This document shows positions 44,201-58,100 of a DNA stretch of 64,000 bases, one piece after another. The notes beneath the pieces were generated by a model. The model saw only the letters and a program-made list of their open reading frames with translations, was not told the origin of the DNA and did no database searches. Both the position numbers and the translations under genes were made by a program. The stretch comes from Artocarpus heterophyllus (lineage: Eukaryota > Streptophyta > Magnoliopsida > Rosales > Moraceae), in the NCBI GenBank assembly GCA_025403435.1, contig CM046335.1, positions 7,134,103-7,198,102 of the forward strand, written 5' to 3'. The stretch's first letter is position 1. Each line of letters starts with the position of its first letter.

Positions 44201-44639
44201 GGCACGCTCAACAAGCAACATGGCCCTCTAATTGAGCTTTGTAGTATTGTTCTCTCATCATTTATGACGATGGGCTCTGCATGGAAGTTGATATGTTTTG
44301 AACTTTGTCTGGGTGAGATTAACATGTTTGATTGTGCTAACCCCTAAGGACCAAAAACTTGTTTAATGCTCTATTCAATAGCAAAACATATGCATTTGCA
44401 TTTATTGAGACGGAATTCCTTTTATTGTTGTTGTTCCATCTGTTGGTTGAAAAAGAGAATTGCAGAATTATAGGGTGGATGAGGATTATTGCAGAAGTTT
44501 TGTTTAGATACCTTAAAACTAAAGCAGCAGTCCCTAAACTAGTTAAAATGTTTGCTATTAAATCTTGGATTAAATTCATAGATAATCCCTAAACACTTTT
44601 GTGTCTCTAGAATTAGTCACTGTAATTAATTTTGTCTCA
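41295..44639. other. Intergenic DNA, no gene seen
   Basis: AT-rich with long A runs (for example 43357-43379). A 123-codon open frame at 43954-44325 (minus) resembles nothing I know and has no gene context. Confidence 0.45.
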
Positions 44640-45705
44640 TAAACAGTTCATAAACTCAAAAAGTGTCTCGACTGTTAAATTTTAGATGAAAAAAGTTAAC
44701 TTTATTTCATAAACAGTCCATTCACTATCTTTTCTCTTAATAAATAATCTATGTTGTAAAATTTGTACTATTTTTATCCCTAAACAAAAAAAAAATGCTA
44801 TAGTTAGTTGTATTGTTAAATAAATATATAGAATACATTAAATATGCAGAATTGTAGCAGATATGCAGTCCCTAAACTAAAAAGAAAAGAATGATACTAC
44901 TTACACCTATAACATATATGAATAACCCTAAGTAAAAATTTTATTTTTTATTCCATATTATAGCGCATAAAATAATACTAGAAAATAATCGTAACATATG
45001 TTTGGATATATTAGGCAAGTTTTGTTTCTTAATTTGGTGTTAAAAATTCTTTAAACAAGTGGTTAAAGTGTATACGAGTGTTGTCTTAGTTGAATTTTGA
45101 ATGTATTTGGCATTAAAGTTTTGTTTTGTTTATTTTTTTTTAAAAAAATCAATTTATCGGTAATTTTGACTTTTTATACAAATTTGATATTTTACTAAGA
45201 AAATTAAAAAAAATGAATTTGATATTTTACTAAGAAAAAAAAAAACAAAACTGATAAATTAATAGGAATCTAAATTGGTTAAAACATGTATAATACAAAA
45301 GATATTTATAAATTTATAAATCTATTATATGAGATATAAAAATAATTTGGGGATATTTATTAATATGGTAGGTAAAATATACTCATTTCAAAAAATAATC
45401 AAATTTATATATTTGAATATGTAGATAAGAAATTAAAATGTGTAGCAGAGAAATTAATGTGGCATATATTTTTTTTTTAAGTTTAGGGGCTATAGTTTTG
45501 ATGCAATTTCCCATATTTAATTTTTTTATATATTTATTTAACTAATTTTAGGGACTAAATCTTGTACAAGTTTTAGAACAAGAACTATTTATAGATTAAA
45601 AAAAGATAGTTTAGGACCATTTACAAGACAAAATTAAATTTTTTTCATCCAAAATTTAAGCAAAAAGATTATTCATAAGGTATTTTTTGAGTTCAGGGAC
45701 TATTT
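44640..45705. mobile_element. Probable non-autonomous element with long imperfect inverted repeats
   Basis: Left arm 44645-44785 aligns with the complement of right arm 45546-45701 over about 140-155 bp. Shared words include AAACTCAAAAA, AAATTTT(A/G)GATGAAAAAA, CACTATCTTTT / AACTATCTTTT, and ATCCCTAAA / GTCCCTAAA in the same order. The 760 bp between is AT-rich with no open frame of interest. The long arms suggest a Mutator-like or foldback derivative. No clear target duplication was found. Confidence 0.5.
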
Positions 45706-46151
45706 AATTACGAAGATTAACTTTAGAGAGAGAGAAGAATTCAAGACTATCTATGAAGAGAATACAATGAAACTTGCGCCAAAGTTAAATACACTAAAAC
45801 TAGAATCATTCCTCGCATTTAAAACGAAGATTTTGCAATGTAGGAGAAAATAAAGAAAAAAAAATTATGAGAGAACTTTTAGCAAGTCTAGGTACTACCC
45901 AAATTGAAGTTTAAAACCTAAAACAAAACCTTTATCATAGTTGAGATAAATTGACATCACCGTTCACTTTATTGGTGCTTTGCAAAAACGTTTTTATATC
46001 AATGTGATACAAAAAAAAAATGTATCTATAAATCTCAAGTTTTGGCGCTTGAAATAATGCAGAACCGACTCAACCTTAGAGTCACAATCAAGATCCTCCA
46101 ATCACTCAGACATAATAATTCGCTTCACATGTTTGATAATGGTCGTCGTTT

Positions 46152-49100
46152 TCAACACATGCTTGGATAGAACCTAGACGACATCTTAAAAGCTGCAAGG
46201 TCTTTAATGACTTGTTCAGTGCCTGGTTGCGTCTCCGCCTCTTTCAACTGTGTGTTGCAACCCCACACCCGAACTGCGAGCCTCCGACACTTGGGAGATG
46301 GTTCTTGCAAATACGTTTTATACCAGTTGATAACATCACTCTTTTGAATGCTTTCTAGTTCTTCTGCTTCTTTCTTTGACAAGTCAAAGATGTATCTAAA
46401 GATCAATAAGATTTGGATTAGAACCAGCATCAACAAATTAAGGCCAGAATTCGGGTAAGGAAACTATAACTATCGGTGTCATGTTCAGTTAACACTCTTT
46501 TCATCCTTAGACAAGGCATGTTCTAGATTGCGTCACTGAATTACCAGCATCCGTGACTGAAGATTGAAGGAATTCAATGAATTAAACAAGGTGACACTGC
46601 CATGTAGGACCCTTGCTTTTGCATCTTATCTTAATAATAATGAAAAGTGGATATTAAAACAGAAAAAGAATCTAAGCAACAATTCTATTATCCCCTGGCT
46701 TATGTACAAATTTGCACGTTATCCGGTATTCTAAAAAGTAATAATTAAGTAAAGTTGTTCTCAAAATTTCAAATGGGTATCTAATGCAAAAAATCCTTAT
46801 TTATTAATATAGATAGCATATTAGTTTGAAGTAGACTAGACATAAAGCATACACACCTTTTATCCACAATCTGATTCCACAGACGATTAGTTTCATATGA
46901 AAGGGATGGATCTTTCTCCAATAGCTTTGCCGTTAAACCACCTATATAATTCTTGAAGGAATCATCGTCAAGCCCTTCCTGCAAATGTTAATGCTTTCTC
47001 AATAACATAGATTCTTATGCAGCATTATCCACCGTTTCGAAGAACTTAATGATAAAACTTCATAATTCATAACAGGATTCCATATATGTAATGTCAAAGT
47101 GATAATTTTCAATCCATGCTGTTCAAATATATGAATTAGACTGTTGGTCTAATGTAGTTAATCAATTTCGCTCCTTTAACAAATATCTAATGCTAGGGAC
47201 TTTGCAAGATACAATTTGGACGCTATGAAAATGTGTCAGCCATCATATGCAGGGTCTATACCAAAACATGGTTGCCGTGTGGCATGTTTTGAAGTGCACA
47301 AAGTTTTATTTTTAAAAATATTTTTTAGTGAATTTTTTAAATGTAGTGTAAAAAATATGGTGCTCAATGCATCAAAAAAAGTCAAAGATGGACTAAGCAA
47401 CAGCCAGAGTTGGAACGAACTTTGGTTGCTTACCAATAATTCTTTCAGACCATTGATGAAGTTATCAACTCTCTCTTGCAAATAGATTGGGCTGTACTCA
47501 GATGATTGGACACGGAAACAAAATCCAAAAACACGATATGTTATCCGTGGGCTACATTCAACAACATAACCCAGCTGCTCCTTTGTTCTACATATTACAA
47601 AAAATAAACTTTCAGTACATTAAAACGATATACGACCCCATCAGCTGAAATTCAAGTGAAAAAAAATACACATACATAAAGAAAAGGAAAAAACAAAAGA
47701 GCGAAAATGTACTTCAGCGACTAAGATAAAAGAAGTCATAATGGCAGCGCAGGCAGTTGTAGTTATGCATCATGGTATCTCAAATTAAAGATGATCTAAT
47801 GCAAACACAGACAACCTTCAAAGATTATTTATCTAACATACCATCTGTGAAGGGAAAAAAATGTGCTCCCCGTTATAGATTTGCGAAAAAGGAGATTTTC
47901 GGCAAATTGTCTTTTCTCATGTTACTATTGATTAGGAATTCCCATAACAGAGTCTACAGAAAGCACACACATACCATCCCAAAAGAATAATAAATAGAAA
48001 AGAAAAAAGGAATTCAAGAACTGACAATTAACGTGGTCTATTATAGATAATCTAATCTGAATTATTTCAGATTTGGACAAAATTACCTAAGCTGATTAAA
48101 CATTGGTTCTTCTACAATTTCCTCAAAGAGATCTATTAATGCTCTGAGTTTAATGGAATCCATCCCCAGATCCTGCTCAACTTGAAAATAAAGCTGCAAT
48201 GGAAAACCAAACAACTCAGGAAAAAAAAAATATACAAATACGTAGAAATGAGAACATGAAAAATCATACATGTATTGCATCTATAACCGGTAACTAGGAA
48301 AGTAATCCATTACCTCAACAACTGAGTTCTTTTCCATCTTATTCTTCACATTGACATCACTTGCAAGGTTAGCACCAGCAGGAAGACAGAGAACACATTC
48401 TTTGTGCCTCATTTCGTACGGGAGTGGTTGTACTGAAAAAGCTGTCTTGAATATATTTGAGATGGAAATTGCTTCTTCTTCTAATAAATTGCCATGGCAA
48501 ATTCCCTCCACATATAACTGTACAAAAAAAAAAGAGAGATTTAGCAAATGTTTCAGCCAACATAATTCTTTCAGTGATCGAATAGAATGTGAAAATCTAC
48601 AAAGACAAATAGCTAGATTTATTCAGGGTCACTAATCACATAAAGGGCCATTAGAGGAGTGCAGCAGAATAAAAGAAACAATACATGAAGCTTCAGGTTA
48701 GAAATATAAAATTAATCGTTAGACATGCGCAGAGAATAAAAGAAAATTTGCAAGGGGATTTGTGCAGTGATAGGCACCTGATTAGAAATGGTAATAGAGT
48801 TTAGCAGTTAGTGTAACTGAAACTGTTTCAGAATTAATTTTTTCTGATATATTCATAAGCTAATGAGTACAAATATATAGAGACAATGCAGAATCCTATA
48901 TTCCTAAAAATCAGGGAAACTAACTAACTCTAGATATTCCTAAATATTTGCTCGCAGGCGATTATTCTATAGATTCTGTTTTCTAACTGAAAAATAATAA
49001 AATCAAGATTAACCCTAACAAACTTCCCGAGAATCTCTACACTCCCCCTCAAGCTGGTATGTAAATATCGTGCATTCCTAGCTTGTTAACTAGATCCTCG

Positions 49101-52100
49101 TGACTTGGCTTATGAAGTCCCTTTGTAAGAATGTCGGCAGTTTGCTCTCTAGTCGGAACATACATCAAACAAATTCTTCCGTTGTCAATTTTCTCTTTGA
49201 TGAAGTGGCGGTCAACCTCAACATGTTTGGTGCGGTCGTGGTGTACTGGATTCCGTGCTATACTCACAGCAGCCTTGTTGTCACAGTAGATCCTCACTGG
49301 TGTTTCCATAGGCATTTTCAACTCATCCATTAACCTTTCTAGCCAAACTCCTTCGCATATCCCATGAGCTAAGGCCCGAAATTCTGCTTCAGCACTGCTT
49401 CTAGCAACAACTGTTTGTTTTTTACTTCTCCAGGTTACTAGATTTCCCCATATGTAAGTACAGTATCCTGAAGTGGATCTTCTATCGACTGTAGAGCCTG
49501 CCCAATCTGCATCTGTATAAACTTCGATTAACTTGTGATCTCCCCTTTTGAAGAGTAGTCCCTTTCCTGGTGTACCTTTCAAGTATCTTAATATCTGGTA
49601 GACAGCTTCAAGGTGATTCTTCTTTGGTGAATGCATAAATTGACTAACCATGCTCACAGCAAATGCAATATCCGGCCTTGTGTGGGAAAGGTAGATCAAT
49701 TTTCCTACAAGTTTTTGGTATTGCTCGCAGTTTACTTTTTCACCTCCTTCACTATCAAGTTTATTATTTGGCATTGTGGGAGTAACGGCATTTTTACATC
49801 CCAACATTCCTGTTTCTTGTAGAAGATCAAGCACGTATTTTCTTTGAGAAACCATAATCCCTGCCTTACTTCTTGCAACCTCCATACCCAAGAAATACCT
49901 CAATGTCCCGAGGTTCTTGAGTTCAAATTCACCAGCTAAATACTCCTTCAATCTGCTAAGCTCCTCTTGATCATCTCCTGTCATGATAATGTCATCCACA
50001 TATACTATCAAAATGGCAACTTTTCCTTCTCTAGAATGCTTGAAGAAGAGCGTATGATCAGTTTGTGCTTGAATGAACTTCCGACTTTTTACTGCTTGGA
50101 TAAATTTTTCAAACCACTCCCTAGGAGATTGTTTGAGTCCATAGAGTGATTTTTTTAATCTGCATGCTAAGTTGGGAGCCTTCTCAAACCCCGGTGGAGG
50201 ATCCATATAGACTTCCTCATGTAAGTCACCATTGAGAAAAGCATTTTTTACATCCAATTGTTGGAGTGGCCAGTCGAGATTAGCTGCCAATGACAATAGT
50301 ACCCTCACAGTATTGAGTTTAGCTACAGGAGCAAACGTCTCCTGATAATCTATCCCATAGGTCTGAGTAAATCCCTTGGCTACGAGTCTTGCTTTGTACC
50401 TGCTGATGCTTCCGTCTGAATTGTACTTAACCGTGAATACCCATTTACACCCAACGGTCTTCTTACCTTTAGGTAGCTCAACAATTTTCCAGGTATCATT
50501 TTTCTCTAAAGCCCCCATTTCTTCCAACACGGCTTGCTTCCAGTTTTTATCTGCAAGAGCATCTTGTATATTTTTTGGAACTTCTGTCTTGGACAGGGAT
50601 GCAGTAAAAGCTCGAAATCCAGGAGATAGTTTAGCATATGAAACAAACCTTGAAATAGGATGCTGAGTACACGATCTTGTACCTTTCCTGAAGGCAATAG
50701 GTAAGTATAAATCACCAGCAGACATATCTGTGATACTGGTAGGGACAAATTCCTGACCATGGGTTTTGGGCTCAAATATCTCCGGACTAGGAGCCAAGTT
50801 CGGTTCAGATTCTTGAGATGGCTGAGCTTCAAGGTTATTATTTCTCTGAGGATGATTTCTTCGTGAGTAAACAAGCAAATTAGGTTGGTTTAACCGAGAG
50901 GATGGACTTGGACTTAAGGACTTCAACCGAGATTGAGTTGAAGAAGACAGAGAAGGGGGACTTTCCTTTGTTTCTGGACTACCCAAGTCTAGATTATTCG
51001 TGGAGGACACAATAGGAAGGGGAGTTGGAAGAGACCGCAAGGTGGTATCAATATCTGACTGAAGTGATTCCCAAGGCTCATATTCACTTAATGTCTCCCC
51101 CTGAAGAGGAGGCTTGGAAAAATAAGGCTGAGACTCATTGAATGACACATCCATGGATACAAACATGCGGCGGAGTGTGGGTGAATAGCATTTGAATCCA
51201 CGTTGAGTGGGTGAATAACCTACGAACACACATTTAACTGACTTGGGTTCAAGTTTGGATCGGTGTTGACTAGGTATATGGACAAAAATACTACACCCGA
51301 ATGTTTTGAGGGGCAGATCAGAAAGTGGACGAAATGAGGGATAGGTTTTCAACAGAACTGATAATGGTGAGTTAAAGTTCAAGACTCGGGAAGGCATTCT
51401 ATTAATAAGATGTGAGGCTGTCAAGACCGCTTCACCCCAAAGATAGTTCGGTATATTCATAGTGAACATTAGAGCCCTAGTGACTTCAAGGAGATGACGG
51501 TTTTTCCGTTCTGAGACACCATTTTGTTGTGGTGTGTCAGGACAAGAACTTTGGTGTATGATCCCATTGGTTGCTAGATAATCACTCAAAAAAGAATTAA
51601 AGTACTCCTTTCCATTATCTGTACGAAGTATTTGAATTGATGTTTGAAACTGATTTTTAATCATAAAGTGAAAAGTTTGAAATGTCTTTCCTGCCTCAGA
51701 TTTTTCTTTGAGAAGATAGAGCCAACAAACTCTTGTGTGATCATCAATAAATGTTATGAACCAACGGTTTCCAGAGATATTTTTAACACGTGAGGGACCC
51801 CAAATATCACTATGAATTAAGGTAAATGGGCGAGACTCTTTGTAAGCTTTGGGTGGAAATGATGTTCGAGATTGCTTTGCTAAATTGCAGAACTCACAGT
51901 AAAAAGAACTTGGATTTTTATTGACAAATAATTTTGGGAACAAACGTTTAAGATAAAGAAAATTCGGGTGGCCTAACCTATTGTGCCACAATCTTATTAT
52001 ATCATTACTAGACACAGAAGATGCACTCTCGGTATTTAGTGCTTGTTTCTCAGTACATCCATCATCTCCAAAGAAATAAAGTCCACCTTCCACTCTAGCA

Positions 52101-55100
52101 GTCCCAATCATCTTCCCCGATCTTTGCTCCTGCAATTCACACAAATGTGGAAAAAATTTAGCAATGCAGCCTAGGTCCTTAGTCAGCTTGTTAATGGAAA
52201 TTAAATTGCAGTCTAAACCGGGTACGTGTAACACGGATTGAAGAATGACTGTTTTTGACAGTCGGATAGAACCTTGGCCCACAATATAGGAATAGGTGCC
52301 ATCAGCAACTTTTACCCGTGATTTTCTATTGCATGGTTGGTAAGAATCAAATAACAAACGGTTACCTGTCATGTGATCTGTGGCCCCATAATAAAAAATC
52401 CAGGGCTGCTGCTTGTTTTGTTGTGTGCGAAAATGCATACCTACTTGTGCAAGACTGCATATTGCTGTAGTTGATTCATTACCGCAGGTGGGCTGGCTGA
52501 GAAGTTTATGAAGCTGTTCAAGTTGGCTTTTGCTTAGAAGGACATTGACTTGTTCATCATTGGTACCCAAGTTTTCGCCTTTTTCTTCTGCTTTTACCTG
52601 ATAGCTCTTGCTCCTGTTGTTCACACCTTTGATCCTGGCGTTTGGGGGCCTGCCATGGAGATCCCAACATTTTTCCCGAGTATGGCCTGTTTTGTTGCAA
52701 TGGTTGCACCAAGGACGCCCTTCTCGTGAGTTCTCCTTCTGGTCTCCATTTGTTCGATCAGAAGAGCCTTTAACTGCAAAGGCCGTGGTTTCTATAGGTC
52801 GCTCCCCAGCTGAAGTGATCATTTGATCCTTTTTCCCGAGCATGACACGGCGTCTGCTGGCCTCCCGTCGGACTTCTGCAAATGCTTCGCCGATGGATGG
52901 AAGTGGTCTTCTTCCCAAAATCCTGCCTCTCACCTCATCCAAGTCTTTGTTTAATCCAGCCAAAAATTCGTACAAACGTTCCTTATCAAGGTGATTTTTG
53001 AATTTGACATTACCTTCTAAATCTCCCCAGTCTGCTTCGTAGTACATGTCGAGCTCCTGCCAGAGAGTTTGAAGAGTGTTATAATATTCCGTGACATCAA
53101 GACTGCCCTGCCGCATATCTTTGAGTTTGTTTTTAATCTCAAAGATTTGAGAGGCATTTTCCAGGTCTGAGTAATTCTCCCTTACAGCATCCCATATAGC
53201 TTTTGCTGTCCGAAGAAAAAGATATGTGCGGCTGATGTGAGGTTCCATCGAGTTTATGAGCCATGCCATGACAATGGAGTTATTAAGTTCCCATGAAGCA
53301 TAGGAAGGATCACCTGCCTCAGGTTTACGAATCTCTCCTGTAACATAGCCCATCTTGCCGCGCCCTCGTATCACAAGGAGTACTGATTGAGACCATTGAA
53401 GGAAGTTTCTTCCATCGAGTTTGTGATTTGTTATCTGCAGTGACTGCCCTTCGCCAAAGGATGCAGATGTCTGAGTTGGGACCGGCACCTGAGATGTTGT
53501 TGACAAGGACACCTCCTGCTCTGCACTCATCGTCGTTTTTTACGGACAGGAGAAGGAAAAAAAAACGAGAGGAAGAGTCGCAATATAGAGCGTGTGGCTC
53601 CGATACCATAAAACTGTTTCAGAATTAATTTTTTCTGATATATTCATAAGCTAATGAGTACAAATATATAGAGACAATGCAGAATCCTATATTCCTAAAA
53701 ATCAGGGAAACTAACTAACTCTAGATATTCCTAAATATTTGCTCGCAGGCGATTATTCTATAGATTTTGTTTTCTAACTGAAAAATAATAAAATCAAGAT
53801 TAACCCTAACAAACTTCCCGAGAATCTCTACAGTAACTAACTAGAGGGTGGTTGTTAGCAGCAGAGAAAATCAATCAGGGAACGTTCGAGAGAGTTGCAG
53901 CCTCTCGAATGCTGCTGATTCAATGTATAAATAACTCTTCAGTAAAGATAGATTCTTGGAGTTCTTTCTTCAATTTTATAGTGCTTTTCTACTTTGTTTT
54001 CCAAGATCCTATCATGCAGCTTTTAGGTTAGACATGAGAAAAGATTGTTCTGCCCTCCAATTATTGCAAGCTACTGCTACATGTACGAAATGAGAAACTG
54101 AGGTCGTACATAATAATGAGCTTGAAGTATTGACGGTAGTATACCATGTCCAGTATGTAATATATGTCTATACCTGGGAACGGAGCTCAGGAATAAAAGT
54201 CTTCAAATCATCAACAGACAACTGCTCTAAAAGCTGAAGCTTCTCATCAACATCGTAAAAACTCTGACACAAAATTTGCAATCTCAAATATGATGAATGA
54301 CTTAGAGGCTTCATATTGGTGTTCTTCAATGTTCTCTTCATATCTTCCCTAATCACCTGTGAAATTCAGAATCACTTTATCTATCAAAAGCCAGAACGCA
54401 AAAAGAAGCTAATGAAAATTTCTTAACATACGAGTCATTAAAACTCAGCAGGAAGTATAATAATGGGAATGAAATGTGATATACTTTGAATCGATCTTCC
54501 GCTGGCAAAAAACTTTTGGCTGTCGCCAGAAGTTTGGACAGGAGAATTGGAAGCTTATTGTTGAAACCATAGACCTTCAGCTCCAGCTTATCACTAAAAA
54601 CAGACACAGAAGTTTCCAACTTGGCGATACTAGCCTGCAAATAAAGACAAGATCACTGTTCCTATTACTACAGATCTTCATGAAAATTTTCTATTAGAAA
54701 GAGGTAAAAAGAACATAAAAGTAATGGAATCCCTATATATAAAGCGTCAAGGAAAATCAAGCAGGTCACTACAGAGCAAGATTAGGGAAAATGATTAGCA
54801 TAATAGTCTTTTAAAAGCTACATCGTGCACATAATTAAATCAGTAGCAGAACGAAGCAGTCCTTTAAATACTTATGTACATATTTTGTTTTCTTTCCATT
54901 ATTCCTACAAGAGATTACCCGTTTGCACTTTCGAATGAATTCGTTTCAGTTATCAAAGCAATGCCTAAAATTTGAATGATTAAATAAAAAAGTTTGTCCA
55001 TACCTATTAAATGACTGGTATTAGACAGAACAAAGCTCAATCTAGAAAGGTATGAATTTGAATTAGTCAGGTTTGAAGGCTGATTATAGTGCTACAATAC

Positions 55101-58100
55101 GTAAATTAGGTATCTCTACCAACCAACCCTGGCAACCATCCGTAACCAAATTTATGACAGAATTTAATAGGTCAAGTTACCAGGAACCAGATTAGGAACT
55201 TTAAGATAACCAACATCAATACTCTAATGTCAAAAAGGTCATTACTTATTGTTGGAGATTCTGACCGGTTATTGTGGGAATAATATATTTGCAAATAATC
55301 AGCATAGAGATTTTAGGGGATAGTTGTCTATTATTAGTTAGTTTCCTTTTCTGTTTTGATTTCCCTATTTTTTCTCCTTGTTACAGTTGTATATATGTGT
55401 CACAATATTCATTTGATTAAATAAGAGAGAGATAATTCTTTTCATATAAGATCTGTTTCATGGTATCAGAGCCACCGGACTGGTGACTAATGGCTGGCAA
55501 AAATCAAGCAACGGCAGAAAAGGAGGATTTGGAGAGCGCCAGCGAACAAACCTCCATACGAGCACCAGCTGGATTCGCGACTCCCTCGTATGACAATCAT
55601 TCCCTACAGATCACTCAACATAAACTGAATGGAGCCAACTTCCGTGAATGGTTTCAATCCGTCATGTTGGTCGTTCGTGGTGGAGGAAAGGTTGGGTACC
55701 TTACAGGAGCGACAGAAAAACCAGAGGAAACAGCCCCGAACTTCGAGACATGAGAGGCAGAAAATTCCATTGTTATGGCCTGGCTTATTAATTCAATGGA
55801 GCCAGACATAGGTAGGACGTATCTTTTCTGCAAAACAGCAAAGGAGATTTGGGAATTTATACAAGAAACTTATTCGGATTTCAAAAACACTTCCCAATGC
55901 TTTGAAGTTAGATCAAAGATTCGCAATACTCGGCAAGGGACAACGACAGTCACAAAATACTACAATTCTTTAGTGGAATTGTGGCAGGAGATGGACCTAT
56001 ATTATGAAGTTGGATGGAACTGTCCAACAGATGCCCAAAAATAAAAGACTACTTGAAAAGGAGCGGGTATTTGATTTCTTGTAGGGCTTAAATTCTGACC
56101 TAGATGAGGTTCGTGGAAGATTGCTCGAAATGAAGCCACTCCCATCCCTTCGAGAAGTGTTTGCTGAAGTGAGGAGGGAAGAAACACGGAAACGGGTTAT
56201 GATGCAACCGACTTCCGATTCTGGTCAAGCTGAAATACAGGGTTCAGCACTAGTAGTAAATAGGCGTGATGGCACTCATGGTTCACAACAAAAAGAGAAG
56301 TTATGGTGTGACCACTGTCATAAGCCGAACCATACTCGGGACATGTGCTGGGATCTCCATGGAAGACCTGCGAACAGGAAACAAAAAAACCAAAGGGCGC
56401 CAAACCGCACTGCTCAGGTAGCCGAAACTCAGTATACAACTGTGAAAGATCTCGGTCTCACAACTGAGCAAGTGGAGATGCTTCGCCAACTATTGAACAA
56501 GCCGAATACTTCCTCTAAAACTGAATCACAGTGTCCTCCCACAGCTAATGCTGCAGTAGCCCAACAAGGTAATACAAGCCACTCTTTTTTATCCACGGTT
56601 GTAGAAAAAGGGGCTGGATAATTGACACAGGTGCGTCGGATCATATGACGGGCTCTTATGATGTATTTGACTCATATGAAAGAAGCGATCAAGCAACGAA
56701 TGTTTGGGTGGCAGATGGAAATATTTCTCCTGTAGTAGGAAAAGGGACGGTTTGTATTTCAAACTTATCCTTAAAGAATGTCCTGCATGTGCCTAACTTG
56801 ACTTATAACTTAATTTCAGTAAGTAAGTTGGCAAGAGATATGGATTGTGTTATAACCTTTTTTCCATCTCATTGTAAATTTCAGGACCGATCTTCGGGGA
56901 GGACGATTGGCAGTGCTGAGGAGAAGAATGGTCTTTACTGTCTCTCAATAACTGGTGATTTCTCTAAAGTTCAGTCACCAAGAAATTTGTCACTTTCAGT
57001 CTTGTCTAATTCAGATGTTATGTTATGGCATAGGCGTCTAGGACATCCAAGTTTCCATTATCTAAAAACATTGTATCCACATCTTTTTATCAATAAAGTT
57101 GAATCTTCTTTTCAGTGTGAACAATCTATTCTTGCCAAACAATCTCGAAAGTGCTATTCTTCTCATTCGTATGAACCCTCAAAACCTTTCCACCTCATAC
57201 ACAGTGATATTTGGAGTCCATCAAGAGTTGTAACTTTGATGGGAACTTGTTGGTTCATTACCTTTATAGATGATCACACAAGGGTTTGTTGGGTATACCT
57301 TATGAAAGACAAATCTGAAGCCTGTTCTCTGTTTCAAAAATTTCATAAATACGTTCAAAATGTTTTCCAAACATCAATCCAGATTGTTCGTACAGATAAT
57401 GGGAAAGAATATTTTTCACATGAATTTACCCAATACTTGTATGACATAGGTATTCATCATCAGAGTTCTTGTGTTTCAACTCCTCAACAAAATGGGGTGG
57501 CTAAGAGGAAAAATCGTCACTTAGTAGAAACGGCTAGATCACTTATGTTCACAAATTTTGTTCCAAATACATACTGGGGGGAAGCTATTCTTACTTCGTC
57601 TTACTTAATCAATCGCCTACCTTCCAAAATTTTGCATTTTAGAACGCCAATGAGTGTTCTTTTGGATCACTTTCCGCATATGAAACTACTCAATTCTCTA
57701 CCACCAAAAGTGTTTGGATGTACAGCATATGTGAGAAATCATGATCCAAGTTTGAGTAAACTAGCACCAAGAGCTTTGAAATGTGTATTCATAGGTTACT
57801 CACCAACACAAAAGGGCTACAAATGCTATTCTCCCAGTCTCAAGAAATTCTTTGTTTCTTATGATGTCGATTTCTTTGAAAATCAGCCGTATTACAATCC
57901 CTCTCCCCAGGGGGAGAAATTCAGTGTAGAGAGTCATTGGGATCCGACAATTTCTCTTCCTATCTCCCAAAACCTTGTCTCAATTCCAAGCACTAGTCAA
58001 CTCGTTCCTGAAAACACTAATTCACAAACTTCTAAAGTGACTATTTTAGTGGAAGAACCGGAAATTGAGCAACCGCCACCAGAGAAACCTTTGTTGGTTT

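Larger units (their letters stand above)
48818..53832 (-). mobile_element. Copia LTR retrotransposon in an intron of the nardilysin-like gene (same orientation as gene)
   Basis: 5015 bp with two 224-bp LTRs (48818-49041 and 53609-53832), a GTAAC duplication (48813-48817 and 53833-53837), a primer site TGGTATCGGAGCC on the minus strand (53608-53596; one change from the usual TGGTATCAGAGC) and a GAGGGGGAG polypurine tract next to the left LTR. The LTRs differ at about two positions by eye, one of them in the terminal dinucleotide of the right copy. The element lies in the 5.6-kb intron between exons 54174-54356 and 48314-48517. Confidence 0.95.

Noticed and set aside
43954..44325. 123-codon minus-strand frame in the large intergenic region
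   Set aside because: No recognised motif, no neighbouring exon, and average composition; chance is the simplest explanation.
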